NCBI GenBank assembly: GCA_905220665.1
Contig: CAJNAR010000031.1
Span: forward strand, 62,001 to 126,000
Direction of reading: 5' to 3'
Source of the DNA: Albugo candida
Taxonomy: Eukaryota > Oomycota > Peronosporomycetes > Albuginales > Albuginaceae
DNA: 64,000 nucleotides
Shown: positions 54,917-64,000 of the stretch, in pieces
How the letters are laid out: the number at the start of each line of letters is the position of its first letter
Numbering within the stretch: the first letter of the stretch is position 1
Translations under genes and position numbers: made by a program
The notes under the pieces: model-generated
What the model saw: only the letters and a program-made list of their open reading frames with translations
Told to the model about the DNA's origin: nothing
The model's database searches: none

Positions 54917-56810
54917 GCTATAGGTTAAGTATAAAGACCGCGTGAATACAGCGATGAGTTTCATGTCTGATCTTTGTGCATCGCTGGGTCCCTTTGGAGC
55001 TAAACGTTCTCTCCCAGCAGTCGCCGACATTTGCATCCTGTCGCCTGACTTTGACTGAATATAGGAAAATCGTAGCCTCGAGAAGACGACCCTCACTATC
55101 GTGAAGCTGTCACGTTGGCGTGGCTGGTCTGCTCGCGGCTTTTGTAAAATTCATTAGTGCGACGACGCAAACAGATAGGCTACGAGGGCCAAGCCACTGT
55201 GTATGTGATCCAAATTATGTCTCCAGAGTTGCGAGTCCAAATTTGCAGCAAAGTCCATATGCACGTCCTACTTACAATTGCGGCATTTGGGCTTCAAGCT
55301 TGTCAAGATGCTGCAGTAAAGAGATTACACTCGTAGCATTCCGAGCATCACCATTAGAAATATCGTCTCAAATGGTGGTACAAAAGGAAACAATTTGGCA
55401 TGCTAAATTAAAGGTGGGCCTATTTGAAGTGAATCAGTTTGATAATGAGCCAGTTGTCCACTTTACTCTGCCCGAGTACGAGTTAAAGGCTATCTAAAGC
55501 AAGCGATAAAACGCATTGATTATCCCGCCCGATGAATGACTCAGAGCATTCTTCTTGAGAAAGAGCGCAGGTTGCATTATTGCAGCGAGCTACATTGAGT
55601 ATTTGTCTGCTTACAAAACTGCCATGCACTACATGAAGGAATCCCACCTTACACACACTACACGGTGTCCTAGTAGCCGCGTTAGCTTCGCTCCATCAGT
55701 CGAATATGATGTGGCAATTGCATGCACCACATTTGAATGCTGATATAAGCGAGGGACCGGTCGACTATACGACTAGTGCGTTCAGGCGTACAAACAAAAT
55801 CCTAAGAATGCTGAGAAAGGTGCTCTAGAGTGTCTGCAAGACTTATAACCGGGCTAATCATCAGGCGCAACTCCGAACGTGGTAATCTTTCCTTACATCA
55901 TAAGTGTAAGATTCTTCCCTATTTCCAACGCTGCGTTACTTCACGATGACCTTGCGCGTTGAGCTATATATGTAGCGAGCTAGATTTTCGCGAGAATTGT
56001 CATGCATCACGTCCTTTCCAAAATCGATCTTGGCCTTTTCTCTTCTTTCTTGTATTCAAAATCATCAAACTCTTGAGGGCTTCGAAGACAGCTCAAAGAC
56101 ATCTTTCTCTGAACGCTTCTCGATTAATAGATTCCAGCGCTACCGAATCAATCCAGGATGATGCGGTGAAGCCAGTGCAGGTAGCTCCGTTCCCGCTCTT
56201 CGATTCCACTTGCAATTTCGTCATGCTATCCCTAACGTTTTTTATCGCGTTCAGCTAATTGAGTGTCACTGATAATTTTTCCTTGCTATCATGAATTTGC
56301 TGCATTATCTGTATAGAGATTCTCATATCTTGAAGCTTTTCAACTTCCATTCTAACACCTCAGCCTTGAGCTCCCTGTGTCTATTCATACGATTTTCCAC
56401 AGATCTGCGCATCTTCATCGTAAATATTGGAAGCATCGTCCAGCTTCTTTCAATATTTCGTATTCCGTGTGTGACGAGGATTTAACCGCTTTTGAATCTT
56501 CCACGTTCAGTTAAAAGTCGACTTATATTCTTGACGACACCTTGATGCTATGTTCTTTAAGCTTGACTATCTGTCGCGTTTGCTTATCGCAGCTCAGATT
56601 GTTGAAGAAGGTTACGGTTGTGACGTGCGTATGATTTGACAATAGCATTTGTAATGCTATACGTATTCCTTTCATTGATAGTTGAAATCACAATAGCATT
56701 CTAAGCATCGGCTTGATCACTCGCCAAGAGCAGAAATGACTCTACTGCCACAACTCCATTTTCGTGAAACCTCCATGTGAAGGGCCGCAACTCATTCAAG
56801 AATTTGCACG
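54917..56810. other. Region between calmodulin copies, part 1: no clear gene
   Basis: Several ORFs under 130 codons occur on the plus strand. The one at 55120-55497 has no ATG at its start, but its second half is protein-like (MVVQKETIWHAKLKVGLFEV). No domain was identified. These are probably remnants. Confidence 0.4.
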
Positions 56811-57248
56811 ATGCGATCGCTACGACCAGTGAGCATGGTCGCATGGGTTTTCGCATGTCATCTGCGGCCAAGTTTTGGTCAGTTGTATCAAAAAGTATAC
56901 CGCACATATAAATATGATAAGAAACGTACCACCGTACGAGAGCAATATAGCAGATGTCAGCATTGCATGGTAATTAAAGCTGGAGTGTCTGGCATATCGT
57001 TAGATGAGGTGGATCACCATACCGCAAAATTCACAATCACTGGTATGCCACACACTTTCGTACGGGTGAAAATGTATTGCAGCTTTTCTGATGAATGTTC
57101 ATTTTTGAAAGAATCTCCAACCCCAATATCAACCTCTGACAAGAACTTGGATCGGCAAGAACAAATGCAAACTCAAGAGCAATCGAACAGCCGGCTTTTA
57201 TGTCTGTTAAAACGTCCGCTGTTTTTCAAAACTGCAGAAATTTCGTGA
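56811..57248 (+). CDS. Possible secreted protein, downstream frame broken
   Basis: From ATG 56811 the ORF gives 145 residues, with a signal-peptide-like start (MRSLRPVSMVAWVFACHLRP). It has several cysteines (YSRCQHCMVIKAG, then MYCSFSDECSFLKES). In another frame, coding-like sequence continues from about 57220 to 57511 (IGEFLFVSGEVEYVVFVMKS). The link could be a very short intron or a frameshift. That second stretch contains a run of 16 T at 57416-57431. The locus looks like a decaying or fast-changing effector-like gene. Confidence 0.4.
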   Translation: MRSLRPVSMVAWVFACHLRPSFGQLYQKVYRTYKYDKKRTTVREQYSRCQHCMVIKAGVSGISLDEVDHHTAKFTITGMPHTFVRVKMYCSFSDECSFLKESPTPISTSDKNLDRQEQMQTQEQSNSRLLCLLKRPLFFKTAEIS

Positions 57249-58443
57249 AAGAAACAAGTGAATCTGACAGCATCGGTGAGTTCTTATTCGTGTCGGGAGA
57301 AGTCGAATATGTCGTATTCGTGATGAAATCTTTGAAAACACGAGAACAAGTTGTCCAACCTGGTAAAACCTACGGGCGTTGCGATTCCTTTCGTGACCAA
57401 TTCTATACTGATGAGTTTTTTTTTTTTTTTTATGCGAAGAAATTCATGGTACTCAAACGCCCTGGTATTTTGGTCCTACACAATCGCGCGAAAAACCCAT
57501 TGCCAGTATGACAGCGTCAAATCATGGAGAGAACTCAAATGTCCTCCAGCCACATATGCACATGCAATGCATGAAGGTGGTACAGAGAAATGGTTTATCT
57601 GAGGCGCGTGAAGGGATGCATAACTGTATGAAATGCTTGGGACGTAGGTATCCTGGATTATTAGTGCATTGGTTAGGGATTGGCTCTACTCCTAGTGTGG
57701 ATGCTCATTTATTATTTCATTACCATCAAGATTTTACAGGACAATTATGTTTTTTAGAGTGTCCAGATCTCGCACCCATCAAAAAATCACGACTGCTACA
57801 AGGATTATCAAGTGGGTGTTGATTCGTCACCAGCTGAAAACCAAATGTCTGTTGGTGTGTCAGAGCTGAGCAGGAAGAGCGATGATACGGTTGATGATGT
57901 TGCCTGTGTTTTAGCAAAATCTGACCGGGACGTCGAGGCGTGCCGCGAATGCCTCGATTTGCAATTCGAGAAAGAAGGGCACAATACAAGGTAGCTCAAT
58001 TACAAAGAGGCCTTGATTTCTATTCCCGCGAAAATGAAGGCTAGGCTCGCAACATGCTTTTTCAAAATTGGACAAACTTGCTTTGAATTCTTGTTTCTTT
58101 TTTCTGCGAAATGCCGTCTCGATCTAATCACAAACTGTCTCCACTTGGAGACATATCGAATTCGCGATCAATATTGACCGACTTTATTCGAGTCAACACT
58201 GTCACTATTGTGGCGGCTAAATATAAAGGGGAAACATGCTTCGCATGTTTACTTCTGGTGCATGAAGTATTGCTGGTTTCACCCGTGGATAATTATATCT
58301 CTGGATGGTGGAACGAAAGGAGAATATCCCGAAGTGCGAGTGTAATTGGGAAGCAACAGGAAAAAAAATACAGCACTTCAAAAAGGGTCCATTGCGACCA
58401 ATACCGTACGACTGGGCCAAATCTTCATTGTAGTTGGAAGTAG
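57249..58443 (+). other. Coding-like fragments, unrecognised
   Basis: Fragments follow one another in changing plus frames. They include 57508-57822 (LLVHWLGIGSTPSVDAHLLF), 57812-57994 (UBA-like VDDVACVLAKSDRDVEACRE) and 58111-58443 (MPSRSNHKLSPLGDISNSRS). The step between the first two is a frame change with no intron of normal size. They may be pieces of one degraded gene. No family was assigned. Confidence 0.3.
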
Positions 58444-59700
58444 ATTTTTATCCCTCTGAAATGTCTCGTATCGACTCGGCGATAGAATTGTACCGCCTTC
58501 CGATTAAAACCGCGGAGAAAGAATAAGAAGTTACAACGTTTTCAACATACTTAATTATGACTATTCTATAAAGACGGCAAGGAACCACGAACAGTTACCT
58601 CGCATTGCGCCTTTGTCGCTTAAAATATGTTTACTAACGCCGTAGAAATCGATTATGTGCTTAGGTGACACGTATGTACCTCTTGATGCAATACAACACT
58701 CCGCAATGACAAACAAGGTGACTATTCTCCGCTCCACTCTACGAACTAAAATCTTCCACCACAAGTGTCTAAAGAGTAAAATCGCATCGCTAGTCGTCCT
58801 GCTACACGCTGCAAGCTGCACGAAAAGTCGCAGTCACATTGGACGATGAGAGGACCTGGAGATGCTGTCGTCAACCTGCGTCAGACGAGTCATGTGGCGG
58901 CGTCAGAAAGAGCTCAGCAATCGAAAAGAGTAGCATGTTGCTATAAGGAATGCGCAGTGCGTTTGCAGAAAGCGATATAGCCAACTTGAACGCTGATACT
59001 GCTGGACAACGCATTGTTGCTGCCGTCAGACAGAAGTCACACTTGCAACAGTAAGATGCCGAGACGATCCAAGCATTCGAGATAAGATGAGATGGCATTA
59101 CACTGTCGATAGGCTTAATGAGAAGTTGGAGTACAAAGCTCAAAACGAGAACATCTGAAGAGGATTGGACTGTCTCTTCGTTGTCGATGTACAGACTGAT
59201 ATGACGCGGGGAAATGAGCGTGGGCAACTGTGATGTGGACGACAATCGTCACTGAGAACGGAATGATGGCATCAGCGAGCTCTGTTGCGGTCGGAAATGC
59301 AAGCTTTTGCAATGACCGCACAGCGGGGTCCAAAGCGAGAGTCCAGATAAAGAAAGAATATATCCTGATGATGTCTGATGCAACTCGGTGATTGGCATGT
59401 GCATTACCGAAGCGATTTCGCACTTGACTGACAGCCCTGTAGCACCGTACCTACGACCCATACTTTGACGTAGCACCATTTGCATTAAATCCACTGTTTT
59501 CAGTGCCTAAAACATTCATTGTATTTTATTTATTCAAATGCAATGCAATTGACTACATATGTAATAATCCGTAGAAGTTTTGGTTTTATCCAGCGACACG
59601 AAATCACTGAGATTTTGTATGCTGTGAATTCAAGGGACCAACTCCTTTACTGAATCGGTCTAAAATTTGACAAATGTTGATTTGTGCATTTCTGTCGCTC
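58444..59700. other. Region between calmodulin copies, part 2: no clear gene
   Basis: Overlapping minus-strand ORFs at 58871-59494 are moderately long but have no recognisable domain and read in mutually overlapping frames. Calmodulin 2 promoter sequence should lie near 59560-59700. Confidence 0.4.
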
Positions 59701-59720
59701 AATTCATATCTCAATCAGCA
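59701..59720 (+). promoter_or_regulatory. Leader element shared by both calmodulin genes, copy 2
   Basis: AATTCATATCTCAATCAGCA precedes the ATG of calmodulin 2. CTCAATTC just upstream fits the oomycete initiator consensus YTCANTYY, but such short matches occur often by chance. Confidence 0.5.
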
Positions 59721-60170
59721 ATGGCCGAGCAATTATCTGAAGAACAAATTGGCGAATTCAAAGAAGCGTTCTCGCTTTTTGACAAAGACGCCGATGGAAT
59801 GATTACCACCAAAGAGCTTGGAACGGTGATGCGTTCCTTGGGACAAAATCCAACAGAAGCGGAACTACAGGACATGATTAACGAAGTAGATGCCGATGGT
59901 AATGGAACTATCGATTTTCCAGAATTTCTAACGATTATGTCGCGCAAAATGAAAGACACCGATTCGGAAGAAGAGATTTATGAAGCATTTAAAGTTTTTG
60001 ACAAAGACGAGAACGGGTTTATATCAGCGGCTGAGCTTCGCCACATTATGACAAATTTGGGGGAGAAACTGACGGACGAAGAGGTTGATGAAATGATCCG
60101 GGAAGCGGATATCAATGGTGATGGACAAATCAACTATGAAGAATTCATCAAAAAGATGATGTCTAATTGA
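59721..60170 (+). CDS. Calmodulin, copy 2 (diverged paralogue)
   Basis: A single exon gives 149 residues. The start is ATG 59721 ([20 protein letters not shown]); the frame extends upstream but adds noise. It differs from copy 1 at about eleven positions, mostly in the EF loops and the second lobe. Loop 1 is [12 protein letters not shown], loop 3 [12 protein letters not shown] and loop 4 [12 protein letters not shown]. The end is IKKMMSN instead of VKMMMSK. All calcium ligands remain acidic or Asn. Changes cluster in the C-lobe, so target choice or calcium affinity may differ. It lies 166 bp before the roadblock gene on the same strand. Confidence 0.97.
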   Translation: MAEQLSEEQIGEFKEAFSLFDKDADGMITTKELGTVMRSLGQNPTEAELQDMINEVDADGNGTIDFPEFLTIMSRKMKDTDSEEEIYEAFKVFDKDENGFISAAELRHIMTNLGEKLTDEEVDEMIREADINGDGQINYEEFIKKMMSN

Positions 60171-60336
60171 GTTATAGATTGAGTCTAGTATCAAAAGTTG
60201 TCTGAATACAGCCATAAGAATTCAATTCGTCGTGTAGTGTGATTCTGCTCGAGCTGACAATGTTCCATTGGTCGCCGGCATTTGAGTATAATTAAGTGAC
60301 GCTTGACTGATTCTAAGAAACCTCATTGCCGTCAGT

Positions 60337-60756
60337 ATGGCGGCAAACATACCAAATGAAATCGACGAAGCGATCAAGCAATTGAAAAGTAAACCTGGCT
60401 TCGCAGCATATCTTATCATGAGCAATGATGGAATTGTTGTGCGGTATGAAAACTTGGAATACCGTGAAGCTGTCATGTACGCATACCATGTCTTGGCTCT
60501 TTATGCACGAGCACGAAAACAAGTGGCAAAGATTATGGGTTCTACTCTGCAAGAAAGTGAAGAGATGGAATGGCTTCGTTTGAAAACAAAACTTCATGAG
60601 ATGATCATTGCTCAGCATCTCCGTTACACCCTAGTTGTCCTGCAGACCTTTGAGGATACTGTCATTACTCCAGATGTAAGTGTGGCGCGTGGGGTGAGCG
60701 CGTTGGAAGAGCCTAAAGAAAAACAAGATGACAAAAGTGAGCCAAAATCCGCTTAA
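60337..60756 (+). CDS. DYNLRB: Dynein light chain, roadblock type
   Basis: A single exon gives 139 residues. Roadblock/LC7 proteins dimerise and bind dynein intermediate chains in cytoplasmic and axonemal dynein. Family blocks are PGFAAYLIMSNDGIVVRYEN, YAYHVLALYARARKQVAKIM and HEMIIAQHLRYTLVVLQTFE. The core is the usual 95-100 residues. A charged tail of about 30 residues rich in Lys, Glu and Asp follows, which is unusual for the family. Confidence 0.94.
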   Translation: MAANIPNEIDEAIKQLKSKPGFAAYLIMSNDGIVVRYENLEYREAVMYAYHVLALYARARKQVAKIMGSTLQESEEMEWLRLKTKLHEMIIAQHLRYTLVVLQTFEDTVITPDVSVARGVSALEEPKEKQDDKSEPKSA

Positions 60757-61145
60757 TCAAATTCCTCGCTAGGAGACTCAATCCTATTGGTATGCCCCGT
60801 TAAAGCACATCATAATTGACATGTTAGCGTCATTCATCCGCGCCAAAAAACATAAAACATCAGCACGACTACCATGTATCTTGATCTCCAGTCCGTCAAG
60901 AAATGCGTCTTTATTCTGATCCTTGGTAACAAAAAAAGAAAATCTCTATGTATACATCGCAATTCAATTCTGTGTAAGCTTTTCATTTCAAGATGCGACC
61001 TGATTTTAAACCATGCAGTGTGAATGCAATCTTGCGATAGTCAGTGATGTAAGTTAAGCTTATAAAGCGCTCAAATGTCAGCTTTCATTGTCGGATGATA
61101 ACTTGCGTCTCGTAATGTTCATAATGCCCTTTGTGAACTTTGTTT
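60757..61145. other. Intergenic between convergent genes, no gene seen
   Basis: A 389-bp stretch between the roadblock gene and the KIX-domain gene with no ORF of note. Confidence 0.5.
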
Positions 61146-62453
61146 TCACTGATGAGCTGTTGATTCGAGTAGTTGCTGCGTCAGGCGTGATACCTTCATC
61201 TCTAATTCATATTTCTCATGCATCGTTTGCTGGAGTAGTCGACGCAAGTTCTGATTTTCTATCTCGTACATCTCGATACTTTTAGTTGGCCGACTGACTT
61301 GCAAAAGACTGGGATTGATATGCTCGTGATTCTCAGCAGTAGAATATGGCGCTGAAGTGGTATGAGTTGCTCGATTCAAAGTGTGAATAGGCTCTACCGT
61401 CGAATACATTCGTTGTGATGTTGCATTGGGCACATGAGAAGTGCTACGAACAGACGAGGTATTTCGTGCTAAATTGAATTTGACTGTCGGAAGTAGCGTC
61501 GGTAGTGCTGCGTCACGCACAGTTTTGTGGTCGCTTGGTACCGATGAGGTTGTATTGTGATGCAAAGATGGCTGCTTTGTAGATGTGACAGTTTCCACTA
61601 TAGTTTCCTTCGGTAAAAGTGATGCATCACGACTTGACTCAGTCGTGACGCAGGATGCCAGTTTTCGCCTTTTTTTCAAGGTGTTCGTATCAAAGATGGC
61701 TTCTTCATCCTTTTTTCCCACTGGAGTGCACTTCAGCGCCGTCCTATCCGCAACTGATCGAAGCGAGGCCAGCACGGCAGCGGAAACATCGTATGATGTG
61801 TCTAGTGCGGGGTTCTCTTGCGGTAGCACACAGCAATCCTCTTCAGTAGAGAAAAAACTCAATGGAACCGAATCAGTTTTCTTATTGAGCTGTTTCAAGG
61901 CTCCGCGTATTATTTCTCGCAAGGAATGCCCATATGCTCGCAATTTCGACGTCGGTAAGCCACAATTAGAAACATCGCCCGCTTTTATTGCCAGTTCGGA
62001 AATATTGGCAAGCTGACTGTTCTCAAGTACCTCATGAGGCTCTACATTTTGTTCCTCAACGATATGTGCACGCCAGCTCTGTAAGCGCTTATAGACGTAT
62101 TCCACGTGCTGTATCTCTTCCTTGCAATCGGTTCTCTTCTCTTTGCCTAATAGCGAATCTTGACTCATGCACTTGAGGTGTCGCAATCGTTCATTCAAGG
62201 TCTTTGTGTCCAGATGTTCCCGCTCGCTTTCGGCTTTTTGAAAGAGAACATTCTCCAAACGTTGTGACAATGCTGGCAGTTTATTTCGAATTGTAGAGGG
62301 TGCCTTGGGCTTTCTACTCTCCAACAGAGCTTGTATTTCAACGCGGATTCGCTCACGACAACGATTGAGATCTGGTCGCTGTCTCCAGTCTTCTTTCTGA
62401 TTCGTAGGATACGCTGAGGATTGTGAGGTTGCTACGTTTTCTTTTTCAATCAT
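61146..62453 (-). CDS. KIX-domain protein (MED15/p300-type coactivator family)
   Basis: A single exon from ATG 62453 gives 435 residues. Near residues 20-85 the pattern DWRQRPDLNRCRERIRVEIQ, then LPALSQRLENVLFQKAESER and LDTKTLNERLRHL, matches the three-helix KIX fold (D-W-R...R-x-R-I-V...L...A-x-R-x-E-x-x-x-F-x-x-A-x-S-x-x-E-Y). KIX domains bind acidic activation domains in Mediator MED15 and CBP/p300. The middle is Ser/Thr-rich with a basic patch (TLKKRRKLAS). The end is a coiled coil (YEIENQNLRRLLQQTMHEKY). No HAT or other Mediator domain was seen. A Mediator tail role is inference. Confidence 0.75.
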   Translation of the reverse strand: MIEKENVATSQSSAYPTNQKEDWRQRPDLNRCRERIRVEIQALLESRKPKAPSTIRNKLPALSQRLENVLFQKAESEREHLDTKTLNERLRHLKCMSQDSLLGKEKRTDCKEEIQHVEYVYKRLQSWRAHIVEEQNVEPHEVLENSQLANISELAIKAGDVSNCGLPTSKLRAYGHSLREIIRGALKQLNKKTDSVPLSFFSTEEDCCVLPQENPALDTSYDVSAAVLASLRSVADRTALKCTPVGKKDEEAIFDTNTLKKRRKLASCVTTESSRDASLLPKETIVETVTSTKQPSLHHNTTSSVPSDHKTVRDAALPTLLPTVKFNLARNTSSVRSTSHVPNATSQRMYSTVEPIHTLNRATHTTSAPYSTAENHEHINPSLLQVSRPTKSIEMYEIENQNLRRLLQQTMHEKYELEMKVSRLTQQLLESTAHQ

Positions 62454-63204
62454 AAGTACAGCTATATGGTAACTGCAGAAAGGTATCAATCAGCGCAATT
62501 GCATTGCCGATAGCGATTCACGTGCACGCAAACGCAAATCGAATTTGATTTGGAAATCAAGTGACGAATGTCGCGTCACTGAATTTGGTTATTTATGGCA
62601 CCAAACGAGACTTAACTAAATCTAATATATTGCGATAAGCTTATGTTCGATCACTTGGCTCAGATTTTGTGCACAAAATAGTGTCTGTATTAACGTTAGA
62701 ACGAAATTGGTATCAAAGGAGATGACTAACGGTGACTTTGCACGGTTCACTCCACCCAATCTGAATTTTGACGAATCGTGTTTTTCCGTATAGCAGACGA
62801 TTTAATGTAGTAATGTGGGACCCGATTCTCCTGTTGGCAATGCCGATGCGCTGTTACTGCGCGTTACGTTCGCGGTCCAGCATAGCGGATGGCTCATCCA
62901 ATTATCTTGATGCGAGAATACTCATCATTTGATTTTGCGGAAAGCAGGGAAATGATCTGGTCGAGAAATATAGAAAGCCTGTGTTGCTGATCACAGACTG
63001 GTGGACTGGGTGACACGGTCGCTAATTTGACACGTTAATCGTTACGAAACTTATGACGCGGACATTTTTTATATTAAGACTAACATCCAGAAACGTTTCG
63101 TTCGATTGGAAGCTAGTACCCAAATAGAATTTCGCAAATTTCGACAGCACTGTCGCATTGGTTTCTGCGTGCAAAAAGATGCCATTTTTTAATTTACACA
63201 AGAA
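62454..63204. other. Divergent upstream region, no gene seen
   Basis: A 751-bp gap between the KIX gene and the secreted repeat protein gene. Only short ORFs without domains were found. Confidence 0.5.
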
Positions 63205-63852
63205 ATGCTGAGCCGATTTTGTTTGGGGTTCTTCTTCCTTGTACTGCACGCAAACGTGCCAAGCTCTGGATCGATTTCCACGTTAAAAGCCAAATCGAAA
63301 AATAATGCCTATTTGAGAGGTTTGCCATCGATTGGGACAGCGATGAGACCCGAGAGTACGTTCCATCGCAATCTGAGTTATGGAGCAAATGATACAGTGG
63401 CAAATGGAAAAAAAGGTAACGCTGTCCTACCGGTGCAGAATAAGAGGTCGCTTCCTCCACCTGCAGTCACTCTCCCGGAAGAGCCATGTGTGGAGCTACC
63501 CCTTTTGGAAGACGACTGCGAAGAGATCGTGTTGAAAGAAGAAGTGGAATGTGAAGAAATAGTGCTGAAAGCTGATCCTCTTGAAGGAGGTTCAATTGGT
63601 GGTGGAGCTTTACGCACAGACGAATTGATTCTCAAGGATAAAGTGACAGATCAAAACATGAAAATTGTACCCAGCACAAACGTCACAAACGTCACAAACG
63701 TGTCCTCAGTTTCAAACAACACGACAATTCAGAAAGTGGTAACGAATACGAGCATCACAAATCCCGCATCGGCTAAAAAAACACAGGAACCCGACTCAGC
63801 CACTGACAATGTTGACACATTCGCGTCCGATTTACTGAATTTTGGCAGCTGA
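63205..63852 (+). CDS. Secreted low-complexity protein with CEEIVLK repeats
   Basis: A single exon gives 215 residues with a clear signal peptide (MLSRFCLGFFFLVLHANVPS). The middle holds a tandem repeat, DCEEIVLKEEV then ECEEIVLKADP, preceded by the related CVELPLLED. A run TNVTNVTNVSSVSNNTT carries several N-glycosylation sequons. The end is acidic with a hydrophobic cap (FASDLLNFGS). No RxLR or CHxC motif of normal spacing is present. No family was recognised. It is probably an extracellular or cell-surface protein, possibly effector-like. Confidence 0.72.
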   Translation: MLSRFCLGFFFLVLHANVPSSGSISTLKAKSKNNAYLRGLPSIGTAMRPESTFHRNLSYGANDTVANGKKGNAVLPVQNKRSLPPPAVTLPEEPCVELPLLEDDCEEIVLKEEVECEEIVLKADPLEGGSIGGGALRTDELILKDKVTDQNMKIVPSTNVTNVTNVSSVSNNTTIQKVVTNTSITNPASAKKTQEPDSATDNVDTFASDLLNFGS

Positions 63853-64000
63853 ATAGCTCTCTAGCTACTAAACCATCTCCTATTCATTCTCGTCTCAAGT
63901 CATTTATGTTATGTATACATAGTTTTTGCACAAAATAATACAATTAACTACGAGATCAAGTCACTGAACCTGCTTCCCTTCACAACGTTGTATCGTTTGC

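Overview
The window is eukaryotic nuclear DNA. It is compact and gene-rich, with many spliceosomal introns of about 47-76 nt, nearly all GT-AG. The gene set points to an oomycete: a fused BioD-BioA enzyme, a multi-module EF-hand giant, flagellar-type genes (roadblock dynein light chain, a DPY30-like/IQ protein), a PH-AGC kinase, and several secreted proteins beside housekeeping genes. A biotroph such as Albugo (white rust) would fit, but that is inference from gene style; no species marker was read. Exon joins below were worked out by hand from reading frame, GT/AG signals and protein family conservation.

Layout. 1-5.3 kb is gene-poor, with a partial ORF at the edge and decayed coding fragments. 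5.3-13.7 kb is dense: SmD3 (with a U12-type AT-AC intron), a membrane-anchored TPR protein, a PH/NTF2-like/AGC kinase, clathrin light chain and TATA-binding protein. 13.9-18.2 kb holds a secreted or membrane protein with five copies of a D-E-S-I-x-F-x-P-I motif, then a roughly 0.75 kb inverted duplication between two outward-facing ORF starts. 18.2-30.2 kb carries a Sec12/PREB-like protein with extra membrane spans, mitochondrial bS18, Cbf5 and IMP3 head to head, a secreted beta-rich protein, tRNA-Ser(GCT), a PP2A B56 subunit, an unknown coiled-coil protein and a CDC50 protein. 30.2-43.9 kb has a 1959-residue EF-hand protein, an EF-hand/TMEM65 fusion, cystinosin, a small membrane protein, a DPY30-like/IQ protein and an ArfGAP. 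44-64 kb holds a large PDZ protein with a possible lipid-transfer domain, a secreted GH17 glucanase, a cysteine-rich type I membrane protein, BioDA, two calmodulin genes separated by about 4.8 kb of decayed sequence, a roadblock light chain, a KIX-domain protein and a secreted repeat protein.

Themes. Calcium recurs (two calmodulins, EF-TMEM65, the EF-hand giant, IQ motifs), as do membrane traffic (Sec12, clathrin light chain, ArfGAP, CDC50, cystinosin) and RNA or ribosome assembly (SmD3, Cbf5, IMP3, bS18m). The items most worth a second look are the AT-AC intron in a core spliceosome gene, the EF-hand/TMEM65 fusion, the inverted duplication, and several unusual domain combinations.
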